Notes: a model not told the origin generated them from the sequence alone. A stretch of DNA of 64,000 nt from Cyanobacterium stanieri PCC 7202 (GCA_000317655.1 CP003940.1:3047547-3111546); one strand, 5' to 3'. Positions 36,233 through 45,745 are shown, counted from the first letter of the stretch. Translations and numbers: made by a program.

Positions 36233-37678
36233 TTATGCTTTTTCTAAAATTAGCTTAGAGCGTTTAATTTCGTCAGGAATAGTAATGGGATAATTACCAT
36301 TAAAACAAGCCGTACAGAAATGTAAAGGATTTTCCTTGGTCACCATCAACATTCCTTCCTCCGATAGATAACTAAGGGAATCCACTTCGATTTGTTTTTC
36401 AATTTCCTTCACCGACATTTTAGCGGCAATGAGATGATCTTGGCTATCGGTATCAATACCATAAAAACAAGGATGGGTGACAGGGGGAGAAGAAATCTTC
36501 ATATGTACTTCTGTAGCCCCTGCATCCCTGAGCGCACGGACAATTTTACGGCTAGTGGTACCCCTAACAATGGAATCATCAATGATTAAAATTCTCTTGC
36601 CATCTAACACATCCTTAAGGGGATTTAGCTTCATCTTAATACCATGCTCCCTCATGTGTTGGGTAGGTTGAATAAAAGTTCTACCCACATAACGATTTTT
36701 GATCAATCCCTCTTGGTAGGTAATGCCACTTTGACGGGAATAACCAATGGCGGCAGGAATCCCAGAATCAGGTACTCCCATGACCAAATCCACATCCACC
36801 ATGGATTCTTTTGCCAACTGTTCCCCTAGGCGTAGGCGATAGGCATAAAGGCTTTCATTACCCACAATACTATCAGGACGAGCAAAGTAAATCATTTCAA
36901 AAACACAGAGTTTTTGGTCGGGGGTTGCCCAATGATAGGAAGATAAACCCTCTTCGGTAATCCAAACCATTTCTCCCGGTTCCACATCTCGGAGATATTC
37001 CGCACCGATGATGTCGAGCGCACAGGTTTCCGATGCCAAAACGTAGCGGGTAACATTTTCCTCTTCCAAGGCACCGATAACGAGGGGGCGGATACCATTG
37101 GGATCCCTTGCCCCGATTACTCCTTGGGGGGTGGCGATGACTAAACTATAGGCTCCTTTGCACCAAGAAAAGGCACTGATAGCGGCATCTAACCAATCTT
37201 TGCCCCTGTCTACCTCACTACCCATCATGATGGCAATCATTTCTGAGTCGGTGGTGGTGATAAATTGACAATCTCTTTTGATTAATTCGGTGCGCAAATC
37301 CACTGCATTAACGAGGTTGCCGTTGTGGGCAAGGGCTAGTTTTCCTAAACGGGTATCGATAACTGCGGGTTGGGCATTGGCTTGTAAACTTGAGCCTGTG
37401 GTGGAGTAACGGGTATGTCCGACGGCTATTTGCCCGGTGAGGTTGGAGAGAATTGACTCGTTAAATACTTGGGATACTAGACCCATATCTTTGTAACAGT
37501 AGCAGTTTTCGCCGTCGAAGGTGGCTATTCCTGCGGATTCTTGTCCTCGGTGTTGTAGTGCATAGAGTCCAAAATAGGTTAATTTGGCAACGTTTTCCTC
37601 GGGGGCATAAATGCCAAATACGCCACAGGCTTCTTCGGGTTTGTCGGGGCGATATTCTAATTGATGGTTAGAGTTCAT
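36233..37678 (-). CDS. purF: Amidophosphoribosyltransferase PurF
   Basis: A 481-residue enzyme that makes phosphoribosylamine, the first step of purine synthesis. A short propeptide precedes the N-terminal nucleophile C18 (EEACGVFGI). The glutaminase domain has LQHRGQESAGIA and GHTRYSTTG; the transferase domain has the PRPP loop ILIIDDSIVRGTTSRKI and cysteines of a Bacillus-type iron-sulfur centre (PVTHPCFYG, FCTACF). Its usual partner purL is not in the window. It diverges from the cNMP-domain gene. Confidence 0.96.
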   Translation of the reverse strand: MNSNHQLEYRPDKPEEACGVFGIYAPEENVAKLTYFGLYALQHRGQESAGIATFDGENCYCYKDMGLVSQVFNESILSNLTGQIAVGHTRYSTTGSSLQANAQPAVIDTRLGKLALAHNGNLVNAVDLRTELIKRDCQFITTTDSEMIAIMMGSEVDRGKDWLDAAISAFSWCKGAYSLVIATPQGVIGARDPNGIRPLVIGALEEENVTRYVLASETCALDIIGAEYLRDVEPGEMVWITEEGLSSYHWATPDQKLCVFEMIYFARPDSIVGNESLYAYRLRLGEQLAKESMVDVDLVMGVPDSGIPAAIGYSRQSGITYQEGLIKNRYVGRTFIQPTQHMREHGIKMKLNPLKDVLDGKRILIIDDSIVRGTTSRKIVRALRDAGATEVHMKISSPPVTHPCFYGIDTDSQDHLIAAKMSVKEIEKQIEVDSLSYLSEEGMLMVTKENPLHFCTACFNGNYPITIPDEIKRSKLILEKA

Positions 37679-37879
37679 ATTTAACTTTTCTCTTCCTAGT
37701 TACTCGGCTCGGGTGATAGTTATTCACTCTTCGATCTTACCATTCTTTAATCTTTTTCCGATGATTTTCTTTAACCTTCCCTTAATCTATCCGTTGATGC
37801 TTAAACACTTCTTAACGTCAAATAGATTATCATACTGCCATAATAAAGTTTGACTGATATAAATTGATTACAAAATATA

Positions 37880-38251
37880 ATGTTAGAACCTGGTGATCTC
37901 GCAAATCTGTTTTTTAATAATTTAAAAATTACCACAGTTCCTGCAGGAACTGTGATTTTTAGGGCTGAGGAAAAAGGCTCTTTGATGTACACTTTGATTA
38001 AGGGTGAAGTTGACCTGATAGTTAATGATCAGGTGGTAGAAACTATTTTTGAGCATGATGTTTTTGGGCAGGGGGCTTTGGTACAACCCGATCATACTCG
38101 GGCTTCTACGGCGATCGCCCGTACTGATTGCGAAATGGGAGAGTTGGACAGGGAGAAATTTATCTTTCTGGTACAGGAAACACCGTTTTTTGCCCTTGAA
38201 GTAATTCGCAGTCTTTCTACCCGTCTGCGTAAAATGAAAGGAGAGTCTTAG
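37880..38251 (+). CDS. Stand-alone cyclic-nucleotide-binding domain protein
   Basis: A 123-residue protein that is a cNMP-binding domain alone: VPAGTVIFRAEEKGSLMYTLIKGEVDLIV, then FGQGALVQPDHTRASTAIARTDCEMGELDREKF. The phosphate-binding loop has FGQGAL instead of the FGE-x-AL of cAMP binders and lacks the standard R-x-A arginine context (HTRAST is close). There is no HTH, so it is not a Crp-type regulator by itself. It ends 9 bp before ackA and is probably co-transcribed. Confidence 0.82.
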   Translation: MLEPGDLANLFFNNLKITTVPAGTVIFRAEEKGSLMYTLIKGEVDLIVNDQVVETIFEHDVFGQGALVQPDHTRASTAIARTDCEMGELDREKFIFLVQETPFFALEVIRSLSTRLRKMKGES

Positions 38252-38260
38252 GTTTTAGTG

Positions 38261-39475
38261 ATGAAAATATTAGTTCTCAATGCAGGTTCGAGCAGTCAAA
38301 AAAGTTGTCTTTATGAAATTAATCCCCATACAGATTTATCGACTCCCCTAGAACCTCTTTGGGAGGCTAGTATTGATTGGACGGTAAGCCAAGAGTATGG
38401 GTTACTGAAGGTTTTTGCCAATGGGGAAAGTCGCAAAATCGATCTACCCCTCGATGATCGGGGGGAGGGTATTTCCATCATGCTAGAAACTATTACCCAT
38501 GGACATACCAAGGTGTTATCTAGCCTTGGGGAGATTGATATGGTAGGTCATCGCATTGTCCACGGTGGGCGGAGTTATTCCCAATCTTGTATCATTACCC
38601 CGGAGGTAGAACAAACCATTGAGGATTTAATTCCCCTTGCACCTAATCATCACCCTGCCCACCTCGAGGGGATTAGGGCGATCGCCCATATTCTACCCAA
38701 TATCCCCCAAATGGCGGTATTTGACACGGCTTTTCATAGTACCATCCCCCCCCAAGCCAAAATTTATCCACTCCCCTATGAATGGTATGAGAAGGGGATT
38801 CAAAGGTATGGTTTTCATGGTATTTCCCACCAATATGTAAGTCAAAGGGCAGGGATGATTTTGGGGAAACCCCTGGAGGATTTAAAAATCATCTCCTGTC
38901 ATCTGGGTAATGGTTCATCCATTACCGCTATCAAAAATGGTCATAGTATTGATACCAGTATGGGCTTTACCCCCCTAGAAGGTTTAATGATGGGTACCCG
39001 TTGCGGCTCTATCGACCCTGCCATTCTTCTTCACTTGATGGGTGAATATGGTTATGACCAAGAAAAACTTAATCATTTACTCAATCAAGAATCGGGTTTG
39101 TTAGGAATTTCTCAGGTGTCCGCTGATGTGCGTAGTGTGATTAGTGCGATCGCCAATGGTAACTCCCAAGCAAAATTAGCCCTTGACATCTACATTCACC
39201 GTATCCAATCCGTCATCGGTTCCATGATCCCTCAATTAGGAGGTTTAGATGTGCTCATCTTCACCGCAGGGGTAGGGGAACATTCTCCCCTGATTCGGGA
39301 AAAAATATGCTCCTCATTATCCTTCCTCAATTTAAAATTAGACCTTGACAAAAATAACAATAAATGCGTAGACCAAAATATTGCCTTAGATGATTCCGCC
39401 GTAGCAGTGGTAGCCATCAAAACACAAGAAGACTGGGCGATCGCCCTAGAAGCCTTGAAAATTGCCCAGAAATAA
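38261..39475 (+). CDS. ackA: Acetate kinase
   Basis: A 404-residue kinase interconverting acetate and acetyl phosphate. It shows the family N-terminus MKILVLNAGSSSQKS, the AVFDTAFHSTIP motif, HLGNGSSITAI and the C-terminal FTAGVGEHSPLIRE. A GTG codon lies immediately before the ATG at 38261; the ATG is preferred. pta is not adjacent. Together with the cNMP gene it may form a small operon. Confidence 0.95.
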   Translation: MKILVLNAGSSSQKSCLYEINPHTDLSTPLEPLWEASIDWTVSQEYGLLKVFANGESRKIDLPLDDRGEGISIMLETITHGHTKVLSSLGEIDMVGHRIVHGGRSYSQSCIITPEVEQTIEDLIPLAPNHHPAHLEGIRAIAHILPNIPQMAVFDTAFHSTIPPQAKIYPLPYEWYEKGIQRYGFHGISHQYVSQRAGMILGKPLEDLKIISCHLGNGSSITAIKNGHSIDTSMGFTPLEGLMMGTRCGSIDPAILLHLMGEYGYDQEKLNHLLNQESGLLGISQVSADVRSVISAIANGNSQAKLALDIYIHRIQSVIGSMIPQLGGLDVLIFTAGVGEHSPLIREKICSSLSFLNLKLDLDKNNNKCVDQNIALDDSAVAVVAIKTQEDWAIALEALKIAQK

Positions 39476-39553
39476 TCATTACCATGGTGGTCAGTGCTAT
39501 ATAATAACCACTGACTAACCATCACTCTAAATATATTTAACTCAATATAAATA

Positions 39554-40888
39554 ATGACTACTCGTGTAATTATCGTTCGTCATGGGCAAAGTAGCTACAA
39601 TGCACAAAGAATGATTCAAGGGCGCTGTGATGAATCAGTGATCACGGAAAAAGGAAGAGAACAAGCCAACCTATTAGCCAAAACCCTAAGTAAAGTAAAC
39701 TTTGCAGGTTTTTATAGTAGTCCTCTCCAAAGGGCAAGGGAAACCGCAGACATTATCAGACAGGCAAACCAGCATAATCCTAGTTTGACAGTATTAGAAA
39801 AATTAAGAGAAATCAACTTGCCCCTCTGGGAAAAATGGAAAAAAGAAGACGTACAAAACCAATTTCCCCAAGAATATAAAACTTGGAAAGAAAAACCCCA
39901 CCAGTTAAAAATGGAAGTAGATGGGAAAGAATTTTATCCCGTCCTCGACTTATACGCCCAAGCCCAAGAATTTTGGCGGGTAATCATCCCCAAACACCAA
40001 GGAGAAACCATTTTTATTGCCGCCCACAATGGCATCAACCGCTGTTTAATCATGACAGCTTTGGGCATTCCTCCCAGTCATTATCACAGCATCCAGCAGT
40101 CCAACTGTTGTATCAACGTACTTAACTTTACAGGTAATTTCGGCGATTCCGTGCAATTGGAATCCCTGAACCAAACCGCCCACTTAGGCACTCCCATCCC
40201 CGATTTTCGTCCTCAAAAGGGTTCTGTGTTACGCCTCTTGTTGGTACGCCACGGAGAAACAGAATGGAATAGAATGTCTCGTTTCCAAGGGGTGAAAGAC
40301 ATTCCCCTCAATGATAACGGTAGAAAACAAGCCCAAAAAGCAGGGGATTTCCTCAAAGATGTATCCATTGATTTTGGTGTCACAAGTCCCCTTTCTCGCC
40401 CCAAAGAAACCGCCGAAATCATTTTGCAACATCATCCCGAAGTTGCTTTGACCACCAAAAAAGATTTAGAAGAAATTTCCCACGGTTCATGGGAGGGTAA
40501 ACTAGAGGCGGAAATTGAGGCGGACTATCCCGGACTATTACAAGAGTGGAAAGATAAACCCGAAACCGTACAAATGCCAGAAGGGGAAAACTTACAACAG
40601 GTATGGGATCGAGCGATTCAGGCTTGGCAAGAAGTGGTCAAGGAAAATTTAGATCCTAATCAGAGTAAAACAGGTATCGTAGTTGCCCATGATGCTATTA
40701 ATAAGGTAATTATTTGTTATCTCTTGGGTTTACAGGCAAGTAATTTTTGGAATATTAAACAGGGTAACGGCGCTGTGACGGTGGTAGATTACCCTCAAGG
40801 AGTTGATGGTATGCCTGTTTTACAAGCCATTAATTTAACCAATCACTTGGGTGGTGTGTTTGACCAAACCGCAGCGGGTGCTTTGTAA
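39554..40888 (+). CDS. Tandem-domain histidine phosphatase (phosphoglycerate mutase family)
   Basis: A 444-residue protein made of two histidine-phosphatase domains. Domain 1 has RHGQSSYN (9-16), FYSSPLQRARETA and AAHNGINR; domain 2 has RHGETEWN (near 232-239), VTSPLSRPKETA and VAHDAINK. Both catalytic histidines are kept. Cyanobacterial relatives have been reported as metal-independent phosphoserine phosphatases, and older annotation calls them phosphoglycerate mutase; the substrate here is not certain. Confidence 0.87.
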   Translation: MTTRVIIVRHGQSSYNAQRMIQGRCDESVITEKGREQANLLAKTLSKVNFAGFYSSPLQRARETADIIRQANQHNPSLTVLEKLREINLPLWEKWKKEDVQNQFPQEYKTWKEKPHQLKMEVDGKEFYPVLDLYAQAQEFWRVIIPKHQGETIFIAAHNGINRCLIMTALGIPPSHYHSIQQSNCCINVLNFTGNFGDSVQLESLNQTAHLGTPIPDFRPQKGSVLRLLLVRHGETEWNRMSRFQGVKDIPLNDNGRKQAQKAGDFLKDVSIDFGVTSPLSRPKETAEIILQHHPEVALTTKKDLEEISHGSWEGKLEAEIEADYPGLLQEWKDKPETVQMPEGENLQQVWDRAIQAWQEVVKENLDPNQSKTGIVVAHDAINKVIICYLLGLQASNFWNIKQGNGAVTVVDYPQGVDGMPVLQAINLTNHLGGVFDQTAAGAL

Positions 40889-40907
40889 TATGGTATTTTC
40901 TGTATTT

Positions 40908-41190
40908 CTCCCCCCAAACTTGGGGGGCAGGGGGGGCATCATAACGTCGGTTTCTCCCCCTAAATCCGCTAATTCTGGGCAGGGGGCATCATAACGTTGG
41001 TTTTGCCCCCTAAATTCCCTAATTCTGGGCAGGGGGGGCATCATAACGTCGGTTTCTCCCCCTAAATCCGCTAATTCTGGGCAGGGGGCATCATAACGTT
41101 GGTTTTGCCCCCTAAATCCCGCAATTCTGGGCAGGGGGCATCGTAGCGTCGGTTTCGCCCCCTAAATCCCCCAATTCTGGGGGACTTTTT
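40908..41190. repeat. Tandem array of GC-rich repeats
   Basis: About five imperfect units of roughly 50-65 bp occupy this gap. Each contains gggcatcataacgtcggttt (or a variant) and ccccctaaatcc, then aattctgggcaggg. The array begins with a palindromic ccccccaaacttggggggcag and ends with cccccaattctgggggac. Alternating cgtcggtttc and cgttggtttt units suggest duplication of pairs. Related units are at 41533, 45751, 46701 and 47271. Confidence 0.8.
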
Positions 41191-41200
41191 CTTTGTCTTT

Positions 41201-41428
41201 TTAGGCAACTTGTAACGTTTTTTGGGGGAGAATACAGAAAAGATTGGATACAATTCTTAGTTCTTCGGGATAGCAAGGTTTGGGATGATTTTCTAACCAA
41301 ATGGGGGGAACCATCATGGGATCATATTCTTCCACATAATAGACCTGTGAGCCATCAGATTTTAACTGCACAGGGGTTCCGGGGGCATAGACTTGGCTTT
41401 CTTCTTGCTCTAGTGTTGTCCAATCCAT
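41201..41428 (-). CDS. Small hypothetical protein
   Basis: A 75-residue acidic protein starting MDWTTLEQEESQVYAPGTPVQLKSDGSQ, with a good gggag ribosome site 7-11 bases before the ATG. The segment VQLKSDGSQVYYVEEYDPMMVPPIWLENHPKP looks like a compact beta domain. I do not recognise the family. The last dozen residues (ILPQKTLQVA) lie next to the repeat array and may be an added tail. Confidence 0.65.
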   Translation of the reverse strand: MDWTTLEQEESQVYAPGTPVQLKSDGSQVYYVEEYDPMMVPPIWLENHPKPCYPEELRIVSNLFCILPQKTLQVA

Positions 41429-41532
41429 ATTTTTCTCCCTTTTCTGACTTCTGTATCAGATTATACCATTTGTCAAGGGGATTGTCATAGGATTTTAACA
41501 TTTGTAACAAGTTTTTCTCAGGTTTTGTCTCT

Positions 41533-41753
41533 TAAATCCCCCAATTCTGGGGGACTTTTTCTTTTCTCACCCCCCAAACTTGGGGGGCAGGGGGGGCATT
41601 GTAGCGTCGGTTTTGTCTCCTAAATCCCCTAATTCTGGGGGACTTTTTCTTTTTTCACCCCCCAATTCTGGGCAGCGGGGGCATTGTAGCGTTGGTTTTG
41701 CCCCCTAAATCCCCCAATTCTGGGGGACTTTGATTATCCAGAACTGAGGTTAT
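41533..41753. repeat. Second cluster of GC-rich repeats with an inverted-end motif
   Basis: Three cccccaattctgggggac palindromes alternate with gggggcattgtagcgtcggtttt units. The cluster ends with ttatccagaactgaggtt (41736-41753), the inverted copy of the AACCTCAGTTCGGGATAA end; on the minus strand it begins at the stop codon of the ABC-2 permease. Confidence 0.75.
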
Positions 41754-42577
41754 TCTTGTTGATGGGAAAATTGATAGGCTCCTACAAAAGAAAGGGCGAT
41801 CGCAATTATTAATAGTATAGGGATACTGTACCAAGGAAAAAGGTTGATCGGTTCGTAGGCGGCGGAACGGAGGGCGGTGGTGGTATAGGTGAGGGGTAAT
41901 AAATAAACAATCACCTTAAGCGCCATGGGTAGGCTTTCGGGGGAGAAAAATGTGCCTCCTAAAAATGACATGGGAACAATTAAAAAGTTATTGTAAAGCC
42001 CCACAGATTCAAGGGATTTCACCCTTAAGCCGATAATTACCCCAATTCCTGCAAAGACGGCACAATTGAGGATTAAAACCAATATAAACAAGGGATTGAT
42101 AAAACTAAACACTTTCCCCGTAAATAATATGGCGACTACAATTACCGAAAATGCGGTCATCAATCCCCGCACAATTCCTGCCAATACTTTACCTAAATGC
42201 AAGGCGAGGGGATGCACTGGTAATAGTAATAGTTCGTCAAAGGTTTTGCTGAAGAGGCGATCGCCACATATCGAGAAAGTAGTACCCCCAAAGCTAATAG
42301 TCATAGAAGACAAAGCCACCATCCCCGGCAAGATAAACTCCAGATAACTATCTCCCACCGCAGGAGTGCTTACCCTATCAATGGTATTCCCCAACCCCAA
42401 ACCAAACGCCAAAACATAGATCAACGGCGAAATCAACCCCGTAGAAGCAATTTGTGCCATTCTTGCCCGTAAATCTAACCATTCCCCCCAAAAAATTGTC
42501 AGGGTATCCTCAAAAATAGCCCTCAAAGGTAGATTGCCCATAAATTGATTTTTTTGTAAAGATTGCCAACTGTTCAT
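41750..42577 (-). CDS. ABC-2 type transporter permease
   Basis: A 275-residue membrane protein with about six helices. The family features are an amphipathic N-terminal segment (WGEWLDLRARM), the SYLEFILPGMVALSSMTISF region and the late SFLGGTFFSPESLPMALKVIVYLLPLTYTTTALR motif of NodJ/DrrB-type exporters. It needs an ATPase partner; the DrrA-like ATPase at 50316 is the best candidate in the window, though it is 8.6 kb away and on the other strand. The stop codon merges with a repeat end. Confidence 0.87.
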   Translation of the reverse strand: MNSWQSLQKNQFMGNLPLRAIFEDTLTIFWGEWLDLRARMAQIASTGLISPLIYVLAFGLGLGNTIDRVSTPAVGDSYLEFILPGMVALSSMTISFGGTTFSICGDRLFSKTFDELLLLPVHPLALHLGKVLAGIVRGLMTAFSVIVVAILFTGKVFSFINPLFILVLILNCAVFAGIGVIIGLRVKSLESVGLYNNFLIVPMSFLGGTFFSPESLPMALKVIVYLLPLTYTTTALRSAAYEPINLFPWYSIPILLIIAIALSFVGAYQFSHQQE

Positions 42578-42989
42578 CAGAGAAAATTGTTAATAAAATT
42601 TAATATTCCCCCATTGTCTCCCATTTTTCACCACAAAAACCATCAACAAATACAGAAAAATATTTTAATTCCCCTCATACATTCACCCAAAATAAGTATA
42701 GAAATTAAAGAATTAGCTAATCAAAGTATATTTACGTAAATATATTTTACAGTACAGAAATAAAGGAATTAAAGTTATAATAAAATCGGTAAATAGAAAT
42801 CTAAATATCCCTTGCAGGGTTAACTTTCAAAGACTACTTAATTGTAACCTGTTTTATTTCATTGATAAGATTAATTGTCACAAAAGATGTTTTCTCAGCA
42901 GTGCAATTACAACACTAAATAACAAAAAAACTATAATTTCATCACTCACAAATATTTTTAACATTCGGTAACACGGAGGAAGAAATCCC
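42578..42989. promoter_or_regulatory. Divergent regulatory gap upstream of the pilin genes
   Basis: No gene is supported in these 412 bp, which lie between the divergent ABC-2 permease and the first pilin-like gene. The DNA is AT-rich and includes a perfect 18-bp palindrome at 42727-42744. A ggagg ribosome site (near 42976) precedes the ATG at 42990. Confidence 0.5.
42727..42744. promoter_or_regulatory. Perfect 18-bp palindrome TATATTTACGTAAATATA
   Basis: The 18 bases read the same on both strands. It is 246 bp upstream of the pilin-like gene and 150 bp upstream of the permease gene, in their shared intergenic region. It could be an operator for a dimeric regulator; no regulator can be named. 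Confidence 0.5.
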
Positions 42990-44573
42990 ATGTCCCACAA
43001 ACCACCAGAATCACCCCTAAAATCCCTATTATGGCTATGGCAAAAAGCTGTTAATCATAAAAATAAGGAAGCAGGAAACACTCTCATCATTGCCATTTCC
43101 TTGGGTGTTCTGCTCGTTGGTGCCACCAGCACCATGGTTTTTACTTCCAGCAGGAATAGGACGAATGTTACTTCTGATGAAATGTCTGTAAGAGCGCAGG
43201 AAGTTGCAGAGTTGGGGATAACAAGAGCTGTTGATTTTTTGGCTCAAAATCCTAAGTTAGCAGAATATGCCTTGGCGGAATGGTCAACGGTTTCTGGCTC
43301 TAGCACTGTAGAAGGAACGTTCTCAAACACTTCATCGTCTAATCAAACTTGTAGCAATTTGGTTAGTGCTTCTTCCGGCAGTTCTAGCACAACATCTTTT
43401 AGTGTTGATGATTTTGAAAATGGACAAGCAGTGGATGCTAACAAGCTAAATAGTGGAGGATTTCAATTATTAAGCTACCTTGTTAGGGATAGTAATAACT
43501 CCAATAATCTTACTTCTTCTCAACTCCAAACAGCAAGAAGCAATGTCTCAGTGGGACAAACTTATGCTTTAGGAGAAATGATTTTGAGAGGTTCGTTAAA
43601 CCCTAATGCTACTTCACTAACAGAATTATTAAATGATGATGATGCAATGAGTTCAAAAAGTCAGATTAGAGTTCTGATGCCTTTAATTAAACCAGACCCC
43701 TCTTCTATGCAATTCCCAGGAGTTTGGATCAGTGATCAAAGTATACAATCTCCCACCAATAGCCAAATTGATGCAACTCTGCTGGCTCCCAGTTGTGACA
43801 ATATTGGCTTAAATATTATTCCAGGAAATAATGTAATTCTTTCTAGGGCAACTTTTCCACCCCTGCCTCCTGAACCAGAAGCAAGCAACCCGAGATATTA
43901 TCAGTTAGGTGATAGCTCAGGTAATTTGACCAGTAGCATTACTTTACCTCGCAGTACTGATTTACCCATGCGTACTGAAACAGTTCGTCACAATGGTGTT
44001 GATTATGAAATTCAAGTATATGAATATAAAGTAAATAACATTGACTATAACGGAGGAAGTACTCTCAAAATTATCCCAGGTAGAAAAGTCGTTTTAAATT
44101 TACACGGTAATATTTCTTTGGGTGGTAGTCAAACTATTGAAAATACCTGTACTAATGGTACTGGATACACTTGCAACACAAGTACTAATGTAGTTACTTA
44201 CACTTCAGGTGCAACGAGTCTTTATCGCAATTCTAATCTAGTAATTTTAGGTCGTAAACAAAGAGCTTCAGGGGATCCTGTTACGCAGCCTAATATATGT
44301 TTAAGCGGTGGGGCTCAAATATTTGGTTTTGTTTTTGCTCCTGATTACGCGGTGGGTGCTGCTGGTACTGGTGGCGGAAACGGCTTCATTGGGGCTGTTT
44401 GGGCAAGATTATTTAATCCTCCTAGCACTTGTGGCTCTAACACAGGGCAAGTCGTGGCGATTCAGGAAATTGATGATTGGGATGCGTTAGGTATGGGGGA
44501 AGATTTTGTTCCGGGGAATTTACCTCCCAGAGTTGGGGCTGTTTCACAATGGCAAAGGGAGGGAATTAACTAA
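42990..44573 (+). CDS. PilX-like pilus-assembly protein
   Basis: A 527-residue protein with one N-terminal hydrophobic helix after a basic leader (NKEAGNTLIIAISLGVLLVGATSTMVFTSSRNR, residues 25-57). The helix resembles a PilX-type prepilin segment but lacks the Glu at position +5 after Gly. The long exported part is Ser/Asn-rich with several cysteines, and near 430-480 a region (CLSGGAQIFGFVFAPDYAVGAAG, FIGAVWARLF) looks like a beta-helix fragment. It is the first gene of a minor-pilin set and resembles large proteins encoded with cyanobacterial minor pilins (pilA9-slr2018 or hps loci). Confidence 0.72.
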   Translation: MSHKPPESPLKSLLWLWQKAVNHKNKEAGNTLIIAISLGVLLVGATSTMVFTSSRNRTNVTSDEMSVRAQEVAELGITRAVDFLAQNPKLAEYALAEWSTVSGSSTVEGTFSNTSSSNQTCSNLVSASSGSSSTTSFSVDDFENGQAVDANKLNSGGFQLLSYLVRDSNNSNNLTSSQLQTARSNVSVGQTYALGEMILRGSLNPNATSLTELLNDDDAMSSKSQIRVLMPLIKPDPSSMQFPGVWISDQSIQSPTNSQIDATLLAPSCDNIGLNIIPGNNVILSRATFPPLPPEPEASNPRYYQLGDSSGNLTSSITLPRSTDLPMRTETVRHNGVDYEIQVYEYKVNNIDYNGGSTLKIIPGRKVVLNLHGNISLGGSQTIENTCTNGTGYTCNTSTNVVTYTSGATSLYRNSNLVILGRKQRASGDPVTQPNICLSGGAQIFGFVFAPDYAVGAAGTGGGNGFIGAVWARLFNPPSTCGSNTGQVVAIQEIDDWDALGMGEDFVPGNLPPRVGAVSQWQREGIN

Positions 44574-44574
44574 A

Positions 44575-45210
44575 ATGATCAATAGTAAGTCAACATTAAT
44601 TCAATTATCTTTTTTATCAACACTAAAGGGAAAAGATAAACAATCAGGCTTTACCCTAATTGAAGTGCTTGTAACTATCCTTGTGGTTACAGGATTTGTT
44701 CTCGGCTCACTTCAAGCCGTTGTATTAGCCACCTTCTTCCGAGTCCAAGCCCAAGACAAAAACGAAGCCCTTAACTGGGTACAACAGGACTTAGAATTAA
44801 TCCGTTATCAGGCTTTTATTTTACCACCAAATATTGAACCAGATTCAAACCCCCCTCGAGATCTTAACTGCGGCAATTATGGAGGGACCTTGGAAAACTT
44901 GATTGATACTGATACAGCACATCCAGAAAATGAGCGAATTTCTATAGGATTAAATGATAATCAGAGAGATTATTTTGCACTCAGGCAATATAGTGCTAAC
45001 GGTAATACATTACAGGTAACTCATCTGATCGCTTATGCTCCTGCCTCTAACAACGGTAATGATTCTCATCCTCGTTATAACGTTAATGCGCCTTATAATT
45101 ATAGCAATATGATTGACGTAGAAGATTTTAGAGAAAATAATCCAAATTATGTAACAACCCTATCAACGGAGATAATACCCGATGCTGCGCTTAATTGTCC
45201 CCCTAACTAA
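44575..45210 (+). CDS. Prepilin-type protein (minor pilin / pseudopilin)
   Basis: A 211-residue type IV prepilin-like protein. The cleavage site is SG^FTLIEVLVTILVVTGFVLG with Glu at +5, followed by the hydrophobic helix and a domain that starts QAQDKNEALNWVQQDLELIRYQA. The ATG at 44575 lies one base after the previous stop, so translation is coupled; the frame is open upstream into the previous gene but the ATG is preferred. The C-terminus overlaps the next gene by 29 bp. Confidence 0.88.
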   Translation: MINSKSTLIQLSFLSTLKGKDKQSGFTLIEVLVTILVVTGFVLGSLQAVVLATFFRVQAQDKNEALNWVQQDLELIRYQAFILPPNIEPDSNPPRDLNCGNYGGTLENLIDTDTAHPENERISIGLNDNQRDYFALRQYSANGNTLQVTHLIAYAPASNNGNDSHPRYNVNAPYNYSNMIDVEDFRENNPNYVTTLSTEIIPDAALNCPPN

Positions 45211-45745
45211 CCTAAAAAATAGAGATCCTCAACAAGGTTTTACCCTCGTAGAAATAGTCGCCATTTTGGTAATTATTGGTATTGGAAGTGCCATAGCAAC
45301 CCCTAGCTTAATTAACTCTCGGCGGCAAGATCAGGTAAATCAAGCCCAGAGCAGAATCCGAAGCGCATTAGTAGAAGCCCAGATTAATGCCAATAGACTT
45401 AGTACATCTTGTGAAGTGACAATAGGAGATACTGATCCAGATAATCCTACATCATCTGAAAGATTAGTTACTGCAACTCCTTCGGGTTGTCTTTCAGAAA
45501 GTATTCGCTATGATTCAGACGTTGTAGATGTTACACAAACTTCCATTACCTATAATTTCCAAGGACGGACAGGAAATGCTCAAACCATTATAGTCGGCAG
45601 AAAAAATTTTAATGGTACAGTAATTGCTGAAACTGAAAAATGTATAGTAGTATCATCCGTGGGTATGATACGTACGGGTATTGGCGACTCTGCAGATAAC
45701 TGTAGTAACCCTGAAAATGCTCGTTATGACTTGAGCGTAAATTAA
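45182..45745 (+). CDS. Prepilin-type protein (GspH/FimT-like)
   Basis: A 187-residue prepilin with the site QG^FTLVEIVAILVIIGIGSAIATPSL, Glu at +5 and a Pro that is common in GspH/FimT pseudopilins. The rest (SRIRSALVEAQINANRLSTSCEVTIG, ending in CIVVSSVGMIRTG and SADNC) also suits GspH. It overlaps the upstream pilin gene by 29 bp, so the first three genes form one unit. A repeat starts 6 bp after its stop. Confidence 0.85.
   Translation: MLRLIVPLTNLKNRDPQQGFTLVEIVAILVIIGIGSAIATPSLINSRRQDQVNQAQSRIRSALVEAQINANRLSTSCEVTIGDTDPDNPTSSERLVTATPSGCLSESIRYDSDVVDVTQTSITYNFQGRTGNAQTIIVGRKNFNGTVIAETEKCIVVSSVGMIRTGIGDSADNCSNPENARYDLSVN

Noticed and set aside
40908-41190. CRISPR array in the tandem repeats
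   Set aside because: Units lack identical direct repeats with unique spacers; whole units are alike, and no cas genes are present.
41112-41300. Small minus-strand proteins within the repeat array
   Set aside because: The frames (for example ENRGFRGRNRRYDAPCPE-like peptides) are repeated translations of the GC-rich units.
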